From Thalassia testudinum (lineage: Eukaryota; Streptophyta; Magnoliopsida; Alismatales; Hydrocharitaceae), in contig JAZHRO010000012.1 in assembly GCA_037157565.1 (NCBI GenBank), positions 2,072,501-2,136,500 on the forward strand: a stretch of DNA of 64,000 bases, in the 5' to 3' direction. Shown here in pieces: positions 35,634 through 45,795 of this stretch (positions within the stretch are counted from its first letter, which is position 1; each line of letters begins with the position of its first letter). The notes beneath the pieces are model-generated. The model worked only from the letters and a program-made list of their open reading frames with translations. It did not search any database and was not told where the DNA came from. A program made the position numbers and the translations under genes.

Positions 35634-38372
35634 GTGAGAATGTGCAAATTGGCTCTTATTTCAAGTTTAGACAGTCGTGGTTTAGAGAAGTGGGATTTCG
35701 TGAAATGTTGGAAGCTTGGTGGCGAGCTCAACAAGTAAAGGGTACGACTACCATCGGGCTAGCATCTAAGCTTGCATCCATGCGGCTAATGCTAAAGGAG
35801 TATGGGGTTGCTATTGCAACTTTGAGAGAACAAAAGCGTCATGAAGCACTCTTGGAAGTGCAGTGGCTAGATGAAAAGGAATCGACTGCACCACTATCTA
35901 ACCATGAATAGGGGGTTAGGAGAAAGTGCCAGGAGGTTATAGTTGAGGAGGATTTGAAAAGAGAGATGGATTTGCGAGAATGCTACAGACAACTATGGCT
36001 TAAAGAGGGGGATGCCAACATGAAATATTTTCATTTAGCAGCCAGCTCATGCAGAAGACATAACTTTATCACCTCAATTGATGTGGATGGTCAAAGAACT
36101 TCTTGTCTGCAAGAAATACGTGCTGCAGCTATCAGATACTTCAGGGAAACCTCTCGGGCAACAGCTAGGGGAAAGTGGAGAATGGCAGGATCTCTTTTTC
36201 CTCGAATTTCGGAAGAATAGGCCGGTAAGTTGGTGGTTCCTATGTCTGAAAGTGAAGTACTGGAAGCTATAAACTACTTGAATAATGAAGGTGCACCAAG
36301 TCTGGATGGAGTCCAAGTTTTTTTTTACAAAGTCTTCTGGAACGTATTGAGAGAGGAGGTGATGGAGGTACTTAAGGAATTTGAAAGGGGTAACTATGGC
36401 TTTGACAAGATAAACCGGTCTTATCTTTTTTTGCTTCCAAAGAAACAAGGAGCAGATAAATTCCTCGACTTTAGACCTATTGCATGATCGAATTCTATTT
36501 ATTTGGTGGTGAGTAAAGTCCTGGCTAATAGACTTCGAAGTGTCCTGCAAGATCAGATCCTCCCAGTCCAGTCAGCTTTTCTTCCCAATGGATCTTTAAA
36601 AGAGTCATTCATAATGGCTCAGGAAATGGTGATGGGATGGCACCAGAGGAAGTGCAAAACTTTTCTATGGAAAGTAGACTTCCGAAAAGCTTATGACTCG
36701 ATCTCATGGCCATATCTATGGGAGGTATTCAAAAGGAGAGGTTTTCCTGCTATATGGCTGCAATGGATGAAAAGGTGCATCACCACTACTTCCTTTTCTC
36801 CTCTTATCAATGATAAACCATGTGGGACGTGGATTCAACCACAATGTGGGGTTAGACAAGGGTGCCCTCTCGCCCCTCTTGTTTTTAATCTTGTGGTTGA
36901 TACTCTTGCAAGATATGCATGTCGACTATTTGAAGTTGGTTTGATTAGAGGCTACTCCATCTCAAATAGGAGTGCTATGGCTCCAGTCTTGCAATATGCC
37001 GATGACACTGTATTCTTTGTAGAAGGGAAAGAACAGGAAGCACAAGCGCTATACATATGGTGAAGATATTCGGAGAAATATCAGGTCTAAAGTTGAATGG
37101 GGAGAAGTCTTCATTGGTCTATTTTGGGTTAACAGGCGAAGAGCAAACAACCATTTCTTCTCTTTTGGGTACGCCCTTGGTTACACTCCTGATCAGATAC
37201 TTGGGTCTACCTCTAAAGTGCTCCAAACTGAAAAAAAGCAATTGGAATGTACTGTTTGATAAAATTGCAATCAAATTAGAAGGTTGGAGCAACCGCTACC
37301 TATCTAAGGGAGGTAGGCTCACCCTCTTGAATTTGGTGATAACCTCCATCTCCGTTTTCTTTTTCTCTCTATTCAAAGCACCTAAATCTATTTGAAAGCG
37401 CATTGATATTTTGAGAAAATGCTTCTTTTGGAAGGGTTCGAAGCATGAGGGGAGATTTTTTCAACCCTTGAAGTGGGATCTCCTATCTAGGCCAAGAAAA
37501 CATGGTGGATTGGGGATAAAATCTCTAAAAGAATTCAATGAAGCTTTGCTTCTTAAATGGGCAATCAGGCTTTTTAACGGTGACAGTAAGGATTGGGCAG
37601 ATTTGATTGGAGATAGCTATGACATGACTCATAACTCGCTGAACAGACTACATCCAATCAGACCATCTCCATTTTAGGCTTCAGTGGTGCAGGCCATAAA
37701 GAACAACTAGTAGATGTTCCAGCTGATCCATGGTGATGGTAGCTCCTTCAAATTATGGCAGGAGGAGTGGTCAATGTTGGGCGTGCTCAAGAATGTATAT
37801 ACAAGAGCATAGCTACTACTGAAATCAAATGGGAACCAGTCAACAGATGTTGATCTGAATTAGATGAGTCCTGGCAGATTGAAGGGGCAGCTTCCAACAG
37901 GGATGGCACCAGAACTTGGGAAGAGAAGGCAAGGGTGCAGCTGGACTTGGTGGCCTTTAGGCTAGTGGTTGGAATGGAGGATCACTATAGATGGGAGGGG
38001 ATCTTCACCCCAGCTAGAGCATATGACAAGATCAGACTTTTGTCTAGCTCGGAGGAGGCAGACCTAATAACAAGAAAGCTGTGGCTTCTAAAAATTCCAA
38101 CAAAGGTCTAAATCTTCTTATGCTGTGTAGGAGAGAAGGATTGGTTATAGGGGATCTCAGACATAGAAGGATGTGCGTGGCATTGCAGTCGTGTTTGCTC
38201 TGTGGGCTTCCCATTGACAGTTCTAGGCACATCTTTTCATCATGTGTGGTGACAGATACGGTTTGGAGGAGAGTTTGTAGGGAGCCACTCCCCACGTGGG
38301 ACTTGTTATGGAAATAATTCTTGACGAAGGATAAGTTGCATACACATATGGCAATAGTGATGTGGTGCATTT
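35634..38372 (+). pseudogene. LINE (L1-type) reverse transcriptase, 5'-truncated and decayed
   Basis: A non-LTR retrotransposon ORF2 fragment begins just after the endonuclease domain and uses one frame from 35642 to 37063. In-frame stops lie at 35909, 36218 and 36485. A frameshift near 37055 is followed by further stops at 37393 and 37675. RT motifs: LFLLPKKQGADKF and DFRPIA at 36425-36484, FRKAYDSISW (36680), GVRQGCPLAPLVFN (36850) and the QYADDTVFF active site (about 36990). Near 38190-38290 there is a zf-RVT-type Cys/His segment (CLLCGLPIDSSRHIFSSC). The coding region is split at 38372 by element D and resumes at 54145-54150, where the reading Trp-Cys-Ile / Trp-Arg-Ala-Arg-Asn is restored. 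Confidence 0.88.
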
Positions 38373-38390
38373 TGTAACGAACGCGTGCCC

Positions 38391-38496
38391 CAGACACCTT
38401 TTCAGACGTCTGGGAGGTGGCCCAGACGTCGGACCAGACGTCTGGGATCACATCCAGACGTCTGAACAGACGTCTGGGATCGTTTCCAGACGTCTG
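38391..38496. promoter_or_regulatory. Array of AGACGTCT palindromes, D 5' LTR, upstream block
   Basis: Palindromes start at 38391 (degenerate), 38403, 38423, 38435, 38455, 38467 and 38487. The spacing is 12, 20, 12, 20, 12, 20, giving a 32-bp unit. Each 20-bp pair forms AGACGTCTGG, 8 bp, CCAGACGTC. The block lies about 120-225 bp upstream of the TATA-like box at 38617. Confidence 0.85.
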
Positions 38497-38616
38497 GAAA
38501 TCTGTTATCTTCCACACGTGCGGGTCGTCTGCGCGCCTGAGCGCGCAGACCCGCATATTCGTTTATTCCCTGCGGCTGCAGATGCCTGCCGTGCCTTCTC
38601 TCTCCTCCTCACGCGG

Positions 38617-38626
38617 CCTTAAAAGG
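38617..38626 (+). promoter_or_regulatory. TATA-like box of the D LTR
   Basis: CCTTAAAAGG within GGCCTTAAAAGGCC. The position downstream of the dyad array fits a U3 promoter. It is not proven. Confidence 0.4.
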
Positions 38627-38934
38627 CCATGCCTCCCCTCACTTCCGTCACCATCGTCTCCTCCCTCTTCTCCTTCAGCCAGTGAGCGTGAGCGCGAGGG
38701 CGGCAGCGGCGGCTGCAGTGAGCGCGGAGGAGGTGCTGAGTGCGAGAGCGGAGCTCTACCGTGAGGGCGAGCTCGCCGGGGCTGCTAGGGCCGGCCGGCG
38801 GAGGGTGCAGGGGGCGCGGAGCGATGCGGAGGGGGGACTGCTGCGGTCTGAGCAGCAGGCGCGCGAGGTGCGACATGGGCGGCGTCGCGAGCGGAGGCCG
38901 AGTCGCGCCCTGATTCTGGAAAAATTTCCAGAAT

Positions 38935-39279
38935 CAGACGTCTGGGTTGATAGCCAGACGGCGGGGGCGACGTCTGGAAGACCGTCCAGACGTCTGAAAG
39001 GTGAGTTTTCCGTCTTCTTCTTCCTTCTTGTCGACTGACCGTACTGAGGGAGGGAGATGGGTGTGCGCAGGCTCGGTGATTCGCCATCCATCGCGAATCA
39101 GACGTCTGGCTGTTGTACCAGACGGCGGGAGCGACCTCCAGACGTCCGGGGTGACCATCGGACGTCTGGGAGCTAGGCCAGATGTCCCTGCAGACTTCTG
39201 GACGTCTGGGAAACCACGCAGAACAAGGTAATTCTCTGATCCACTTTTTAAGACGTCTGGAAGAAGTTCCAGACGTCTG
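38935..39279. promoter_or_regulatory. AGACGTCT dyads, D 5' LTR, downstream blocks
   Basis: Pairs start at 38935/38955, 38967/38987, 39099/39119, 39139/39159, 39179/39199 and 39250/39270, all 20 bp apart and some joined by 12-bp steps. Several members are degenerate (AGACGGCG, AGATGTCC). They lie downstream of the TATA-like box. Confidence 0.8.
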
Positions 39280-41019
39280 ATTTTGCACAGTGTCGTCGTT
39301 TTTGACCCATTTAGGGCCCATTCGGGTTTCGTTTTCCGCAATTCGAGTTGCGTTCTTTTTGGAATTAATTCCTCTACCCGTCTACAGTAGCTATACACTG
39401 TTTTGAGACACTCCTTGTGTTTGATCCTTGTGATAGGACCTCGTTCAGTTGCAGTCTTGAGAGTCGCGGAGGCACGCGAGATTCCCGACCACACCCCCAT
39501 TACCCCCGTTGTACCTGGTAGAGTGGCTTTAAGTTATTAATAAAATCTATTAAAGTATGGAACCATAACTAGAACCTAGGACATTGCATGAATCCTAGGG
39601 CTGGAAAACTAGATTGTATGATAGATCCTAGGATATGGCATGAATCCTAGGATGGAAAAACTAGTGGAATGTATAATACTACAGTCTTGGAAAATGGCAA
39701 GAGATATAAAGCTGCCTGTGATTTGAATTAACAGCTGCCTGTTGTGAATAAATAAACGTGGTTGAGAACATGGATTGTAAGAATGTGAAACTGGAAAGTG
39801 AAACCTGGATGTTTGAGTTAAAAGGATGGAACCCTACGGGGAATTAGGAGTGGAACTCCTGGAAAGAGAAAGGAATGGAACTGAGATGTAGTTGTGTACT
39901 GTCTCTTGGGTACGTAGTACCAAGGGAAGTACCGGTACCTGTTTAGTGAAGAGTGGGGTCAGCCACCCCAGGGACTCGGGGTTAGGACCGGCCGCTCTGT
40001 ACCGACTTGCTAGCCCTCGTGTACGTAGCACCGAGGAGAGCTACTAGTGTTAGGAGGGCACTAGCTACCCCACGGGCCCCGGGGTTCTGCTAGCCTCCTT
40101 CACCGACTTGTTAGGCCCACTGGGGCAAACCAGGGTAGTCAGGCGAGGGTGCGCGGACTGTGGAGGGGCAAGGCCCCGGTTTGGTTATTATGGAGGGGTT
40201 GAACCCCTGTTACTGAGAGGGCTCTGCCCTGTACTGGTTCCGTGCTGTGCTTTGGGCTCACCCGTTAACGGAAACGACTGACCGCGTGCCAGTACGAGTT
40301 AGCTACCTGTGCGTTTATCACGCGTGCCGTAGTCACCGTTACGTCTGTCAGTGACCTTGGGGTGGTTGATTGAGGGTAGGATCACCACGGGGGACTCTCC
40401 CGGCCAGGAGAGCACCACGTGCTACTTCTACTTTTTGGAAAAGACTGCAATCAAGATCGTTCCCACGAGGAACATTCGAGATCAAGTAAAAGATCTGAGG
40501 AATAAATGAAATAGTGAGACAATTGAAAGATGTGAATAAAGAAAGAAATAGAACATAACAGCTACTGTACACTCTACTGTTGCTTTTAGTTTTAGTTGCC
40601 ACTCTACTCAGCGTTTTGCTGACGTGTTACAATCGTTACCTTTTTCAGGACCAGGTGTTGAGCAGCCAGGGTCAGCAGCTGCAGAGGACGCTGGGCCGAG
40701 TAGGGTCCAGTAGAGTTACCACTGTCTCTTGTACCTCTTTTGTTACGTTATAGTGAGTAGTTCTTGTTTCCGCTGTACTTTTCTTTACCTGTAGTTCAAA
40801 TGATATTATGAATGTTGTTCTACTGTTGTGGTGGTGTATACTGTAGTAGTTTTCTTTCCTTACTGCTGTACTTCTTACTGTTAGTTATATTCATGTTGAA
40901 TGTGGTTTATTTTACTGCTCTTTTGGTTACTTCCTCGTTGGACGACTAGGTCTTGGGATTAGTCGAGTCGGTTCGGTTCTCGTGTCTCGTAGGGACTCGG
41001 GAATCGGGTCGTTACAAGA

Positions 41020-41031
41020 TGGTATCAGAGC
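41020..41031 (+). other. D primer-binding site (initiator Met tRNA)
   Basis: TGGTATCAGAGC lies three bases after the LTR end. It is the usual plant LTR-element site complementary to the 3' end of tRNA-iMet. Confidence 0.85.
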
Positions 41032-41195
41032 AAGGTCATCCCGAGAAGTGAATCAACTGACTGGAAAATAACCAATTCACATGTTTATAGCTAGAGTAGC
41101 CACCACAACATATCTCTTGACATGAGCTCTTAGAAGTTTCGTTAGATATCGTCTGTTTTGACGTTTTCGTTTTGTTTCGCGTCTCCTTGCAGGAG

Positions 41196-41990
41196 ATGCC
41201 TCGTCGCGGGACTGGCGAGACTGGCCGCGGGCGCGGCCAAGGACGAGGTCGGCGAGGTGGACGTGCTGTTGATGATGTCTCGGTGGACCAGCCACCACTC
41301 CCGGGCATCCAGGCCCAGGACCTCGCCAGACTGATATGAGATATTGTACGAGAGGAGCTCCACCCACCGCCCCGAGCACCTCCTCCTGGGGCTGCAGAGG
41401 GGGAGTCCTCTGTGGGACCATGCGACGGACACGGTGCTGGACACGAGGGAGGGGATGGGCCACTGCCTTCCCCACCTTCCTCCGACACTTCTGTACATGA
41501 GGCACCTTCGCCTGGAGGTGCACCAGCATCTCCCCTACAGCGCCACTTCGAGCTTTTCGGGCAGTTCCGGAAGCTGAAGCCCCCCTCCTTCAAGGGGGAT
41601 GAGGACCCGACCGAGGAAGAGGACTGGCTTGAGCAGTTGGAGAAGATCTTCGACACCCTTCGCCCCCCGGTGGAGTGCCGTGTGGCCTTTGCCACGTACC
41701 AGCTGGAGAGTGCGGCACACCGGTGGTGGAGGGCGGTCCGGGGACAGGAGAGGGACGAGCCGATGTGGGACCAGTTCGTCACCCTCTTCTGCGAGCAGTA
41801 CTTTCCCCAGATGTGGCAGGACCAGAGGAGGCAGGAGTTCCACACTCTCTGCCAAGGGACGATGACTGTGAGCGCGTACCGCACGCGTTTCTTGGAGCTG
41901 TCCCGCTTTGCAGCGATAGCGGTAGCCACTGAGGAGGAGCGCCTTTGGAGGTTCACCGAGGGGCTCCGGCCTGCGATCCGGGGGTATGTC
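41196..41990 (+). pseudogene. D gag, N-terminal part
   Basis: The start ATG at 41196 (MPRRGTGETGRGRG) lies about 165 bp after the PBS. It is followed by a proline-rich stretch and the retrotransposon gag core (41570-41980) with FKGDEDPTEEEDWLEQLE, AHRWWRAV and FLELSRFA. TGA at 41337 interrupts the frame and fits a C-to-T change in an Arg codon. The frame is cut at 41990 by E and resumes in phase at 47443. ATGTC at 41986-41990 is one copy of the E duplication. Confidence 0.85.
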
Positions 41991-42632
41991 TGTAGATTCC
42001 CTACTACCAGGAGGGGTGACGTAATAATATGCGGAAATAAATATAAACAATCTCACAAATAAGCAATCACACAAATACACAAGTATTTTTAGGTGGAAAC
42101 CCAAACCGGGTAAAAACCACCACCTAACCCTCTCGAGTTAGGATTTTCCGATCAACCTAGTTGATCAAAATCCACTAACCGAATCACTTTAAACGAGGGT
42201 GATTCAACCTCAATACAACCACGCTACAAGTACGAGGGTAGCGTTCCTCAACCCCTTCTCTCCACGAGAAGGATTTTGTCCCACGAAGGAGATGGGAATT
42301 CGCAAAGCGAATACCCAACCAAAAGGCAAAGATAAAATAAAACAAGTAAACCTATAGAGCCAACAAAGTAAATTAAACCTAGCTTCTATAGGAAATAGGA
42401 AACTCCCCTTTGCAAGGAGTGCGTCGACGATGACGCAGGTGCGTGAGCCACGCGACGGCGCAATGTCGCTCTCGTGATCAACAGCGGGAGAGCGGGTGCG
42501 CAAACGGAATTTAGCTCTCAAGATGTAGAACTTGAGCTTAGAGAGCAAGAGAGACACAAAAGAGTGGAAAGTATGTTGCTTAGGTGTATCTAGGTGTGTC
42601 TTAGTGTGTGTAAGTGTTGCAAAGGCTCCCCT

Positions 42633-42642
42633 CCATTTATAG
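42633..42642 (-). promoter_or_regulatory. TATA box of the E LTR
   Basis: CTATAAATGG on the minus strand. The copy in the other LTR is at 46438-46447. Confidence 0.55.
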
Positions 42643-42752
42643 AGGCCTTAGGAAGGCTTTGGAAGTCTTGGAAAAGCTTCCATAGCTGTTGGGTGCAAAG
42701 CCCAAGAGAATCAGGCCGAAATCAGGACAATGATTGCATTTGACAGGGTCAT

Positions 42753-43284
42753 CAGACGTCTAATTCTGGCATCAGACGTCTGGAAGGCCACTTTAAGACG
42801 TCTGATTTCAAGGTCAGACGTCTGATTCTGTGCGGGTTTCCTCCTGACATGAATCAGATCTAAACAGGGTTCTTGTGCAAGTCGATCAGACGACATACAG
42901 GACGTCTGGCACTATGCCTGGACGTCTGGAAACCAACTTTTACTACGGAATGGATTTGCAACGGCTGGAAAATCTCTGAGAAGATATTTTCGGGTCAGTC
43001 GAGGAAAAACGGTCAATTATCAGACGTCTGGAAAGGCCTATGGACGTCTGATAAGGCTCTAACGGTCATATACTGCCGTGCTTGCTAAGTTAGCCAACGG
43101 TCCACTATCTGGACGTCTGGCAAGTCCATCAGATGTCTTCTAAGACGTCTGGACTAAGGTCTGGATGTCTGATTTCATCAGACAGAAAACTAAGTCCAGC
43201 CTAAATGGTTATCAGACGTCTGAAACAACAGTCAGACGTCTTAAAACACTTCATCAGACGTCTGATTTTGGAATTAGACGTCTG
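42753..43284. promoter_or_regulatory. Array of AGACGTCT dyads, E 3' LTR
   Basis: Eight pairs, each exactly 20 bp apart, start at 42753/42773, 42795/42815, 42899/42919, 43021/43041, 43110/43130, 43142/43162, 43213/43233 and 43255/43275. Steps between adjacent pairs are 22, 12 or 22 where they are close. The inner arms often read GTCTGA...TCAGAC where D has GTCTGG...CCAGAC. Confidence 0.85.
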
Positions 43285-43684
43285 GAAATGGTGTTTGAGC
43301 CCTATATTGGTTTTCTAAGTATTCTAAAAAAAACCTAAGTATCCTAGGATTGTGCAGGTGTTCCTAGGACTACTGTTAGGGTACTTTGAGGCTCTTTAAC
43401 ATAATATTCTAAGGAAATAAAAAAGCAAGAAAATAAAGACAAGAGATACATGAAAGGTTAAAAAAGAATCTATCCTATTCTTCTTGTCTTCATCTGTCGC
43501 TCCACACGAACCTCCTCTGTTTTCCATCAAGCTCCTCCAATCCGTCCTGGATGCGAGCTCAAGTTCCGCCTAAACACGTCTACATTTGCAATTGACCTGA
43601 AATCTAGGACTCAAATTGCAAATGTTAAATAACACGTGTTTTGTTATCATCAAAACAAATGATCCTGGTGTGCTAGCACCAACA

Positions 43685-43960
43685 ATCTCCTCCTTTTTGA
43701 TGATGACAAAACCGTAAATAATAATGCAGAAAATCCTCCCCCTTTTTGACATTATCAAAAAGGTTTGATTGATTTTAAATTTCCTATTACTCCCCCTTAA
43801 AACATGCTCTTCTATTTATTTTAACAAAGGTGATATCCTCCCCCTTTTTATAACAACAAGATAGCTATTATTTTTCTCCCCCTTACTAAAGGAAATTTAG
43901 CTAACTTGTATCTCCCCCTTAAAAATTGACAATTAGCTCATCATTTTTAACTCCCCCTAT
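43685..43960 (-). other. E polypurine tract and six PPT-like repeats
   Basis: On the minus strand AAAAAGGAGGAGAT abuts the LTR (43685-43698). Similar AAGGGGGAG motifs recur near 43736, 43790, 43836, 43875, 43911 and 43951. Confidence 0.65.
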
Positions 43961-44005
43961 CTAAATGCTAAAGATTAAAAGATAGGGTGAGGAATTTTAC
44001 CTCAC

Positions 44006-45740
44006 CTACCATGGCCAATAAAATGGCCCGAATGGTGGTGGTGGATGCCACATCGGATGGGGCTCCCATCCGTAGCTTGGAGGCCCGGGCATCGGCGCCG
44101 GTCTCCAATCTGGCGGTCGACGTGCGACGGGTCCGTCGTTTGTTCGCCGTCTCGTCGGTCTTCTTGTTCTCCTCCTTGGTCTACTCCTTGGTTCTCCCAA
44201 TTCGAGTTGACCAGCCTTGAGTTTGTAGGTCCAGTCATTTGTATTGTAGTTATCCCTGAACCCTACAAAACAAGATTCAAATTTTTTCTTCGGTATCCAA
44301 GTGAGCTTGGATCCGGATCTGTTAGCGGGTCTCCTTGACGGAGATCCTTTCTCAACCTTAGGGCTATAAAACTTATCTACTTTGTTGATTAATTTGTTAG
44401 AATTTTCCCTAAGACATGCGATTTCTTTTTCTATAGTTTGCATCTTAGTCTTTAAATCAGAAATTTCTAACTTTAGACTATCATTTTCCTTAATCAATTT
44501 ATTATTTTCATTGATGAGGTTATGATTTTCTAGGACTAGGTTATCATTTTTAGGATTAGCTTCTATATCCTTAAGTTTTATTTCTAACCTATCATTTTCA
44601 TTTATAAGAAAACTAAGATTCTTTTTAATGCTATTATTTTCTCTTTTTAGTGATTTACTAACTTCAAAAAGTTCATTAAAAGCTTCTTGAAGATCGAGAT
44701 TTACCTCGTTGTCTGAGTCGCTTTCGCTTTCACTGTCGCTTCCTTTGGCCATGAAATCGAAGCAAGCGGTTTCTTCTTCTATGGTCTTTTCTTCTTCTTC
44801 TTCCTCCGAGCTAGAGTCGTCCCAAGTGGCTTGGAACGCCTTCTTCTTAGATTTCTTCTCCTTTTCCTTTTTCTTCTCCTTTTTGAGAAGAGGGCATTCT
44901 GGTCGCAGATGCCCTTTCCCGTTGCAGTGGTAGCAACGTCTCGGGCTTTCCTTCATCTCCTTTTTCTCTTTCTTTAATTCCCTACAAAACTTGGAAAAAT
45001 TTTTAAGTAAAATTCTAAAGTCTTCGTCGTTAGAACTTACCTCGCTATCCGACGCGGCTCTGAATGCAAGAGTCTTCTTTGGTTTAGACTCCGGTGTATC
45101 CTTCTTCTTCTGCTTCAACTTAGTCTCGTAGGCCATTAGATTGCCTAGGAGATCTTCCATGTTGAGCTCCTCCACTTCATTCGCCTCTTCGATGGCGGTG
45201 ACTTTCTGTTCCCATTCTGGTCCAAGGGAACGAAGAAGCTTCCCTTGAAGCTCCCCCTTGATGAAAGTCTTTCCTAAAGCTTTCAAGTTATTTACAATGA
45301 GAGTGAACCTAGTGTTCATCTCACTTAAAGACTCGTTAGATTTCATTGAAAAAGATTCAAATTCTTGAGAAAGTAAATTAATTTTAGAGGTTTTTACCTT
45401 AGAGGTACCTTCATGAGTTACCTCGAGTGTGTGCCAAATCTCGTATGCGGTGGCGCACTCGAGATTCTGTTGAATTCTTCTGAGCTGAGCGCGCAGTAAA
45501 GGGCGTTATGGTCTTTGCGTTTAAAGAGAGCTCACAAATTTGTTGTTGCGAGTAGCCTCCCACGGGTTTCTCTGGGATCTCAAATGGCGTCTCGCACCTG
45601 GCCCAAATCGTGAAGTCATTGGCTTGAAGCCAAGTCTTCATCCGCAACTTCCAGTAGGGGTAGTTGCTCCCGTCGAAGAACGGCGGACGGGTTGTGGACT
45701 GCCCCTCGGAAATCCTGCTTGAGGAACTGCTTCCCTTCAT
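44006..45740 (-). pseudogene. E gag (Copia type, CCHC knuckle)
   Basis: The start is placed at 45740 (MKGSSSSSRISEG). The N-terminal part has FFDGSNYPYWKLRMKTWL, as in Copia gags (DUF4219/UBN2 type). Two small frameshifts between about 45510 and 45440 break the middle of the gag domain. From 45346 the frame is open to the stop at 44006 and encodes the rest of the gag core (LSEMNTRFTLIVNNLKALG), a Lys/Glu-rich stretch, the zinc knuckle CYHCNGKGHLRPEC at about 44940, acidic and coiled-coil segments, and an Arg-rich then Pro/Trp-rich tail. No pol follows. The protein would package element RNA. Confidence 0.85.
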
Positions 45741-45781
45741 CGATCTTCTTGCTTGGTTGTTACGCCGAAACAGCAAGACCT

Positions 45782-45793
45782 GCTCTGATACCA
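45782..45793 (-). other. E primer-binding site
   Basis: The minus strand reads TGGTATCAGAGC (initiator Met type), two bases from the LTR. Confidence 0.85.
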
Positions 45794-45795
45794 AT

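Larger units (their letters stand above)
38373..41016 (+). repeat. D 5' LTR
   Basis: It carries arrays of the AGACGTCT dyad, a TATA-like CCTTAAAAGG at 38617-38626, and CpG-rich sequence at 38680-38920. The Ala/Arg-rich frame there (38682-39038) runs across this CpG island and is not taken as a gene. Confidence 0.92.
41991..43684 (-). repeat. E 3' LTR
   Basis: 1,694 bp. The minus strand starts at 43684. A TATA box CTATAAATGG (minus strand) lies at 42633-42642. The dyad array at 42753-43284 lies upstream of it. Confidence 0.9.

Noticed and set aside
38682..39038. Ala/Arg-rich frame in the D LTR
   Set aside because: CpG-rich U3/R sequence; the frame is changed in the 3' LTR (about 51800-51926), and no domain is visible.
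41036..41956. 306-codon minus-strand frame over D gag
   Set aside because: It is the shadow of the gag frame on the opposite strand.
42753..43284. CRISPR-like array
   Set aside because: Spacing is short and paired, units are 10-bp palindromes, and the context is a plant LTR with no cas genes.
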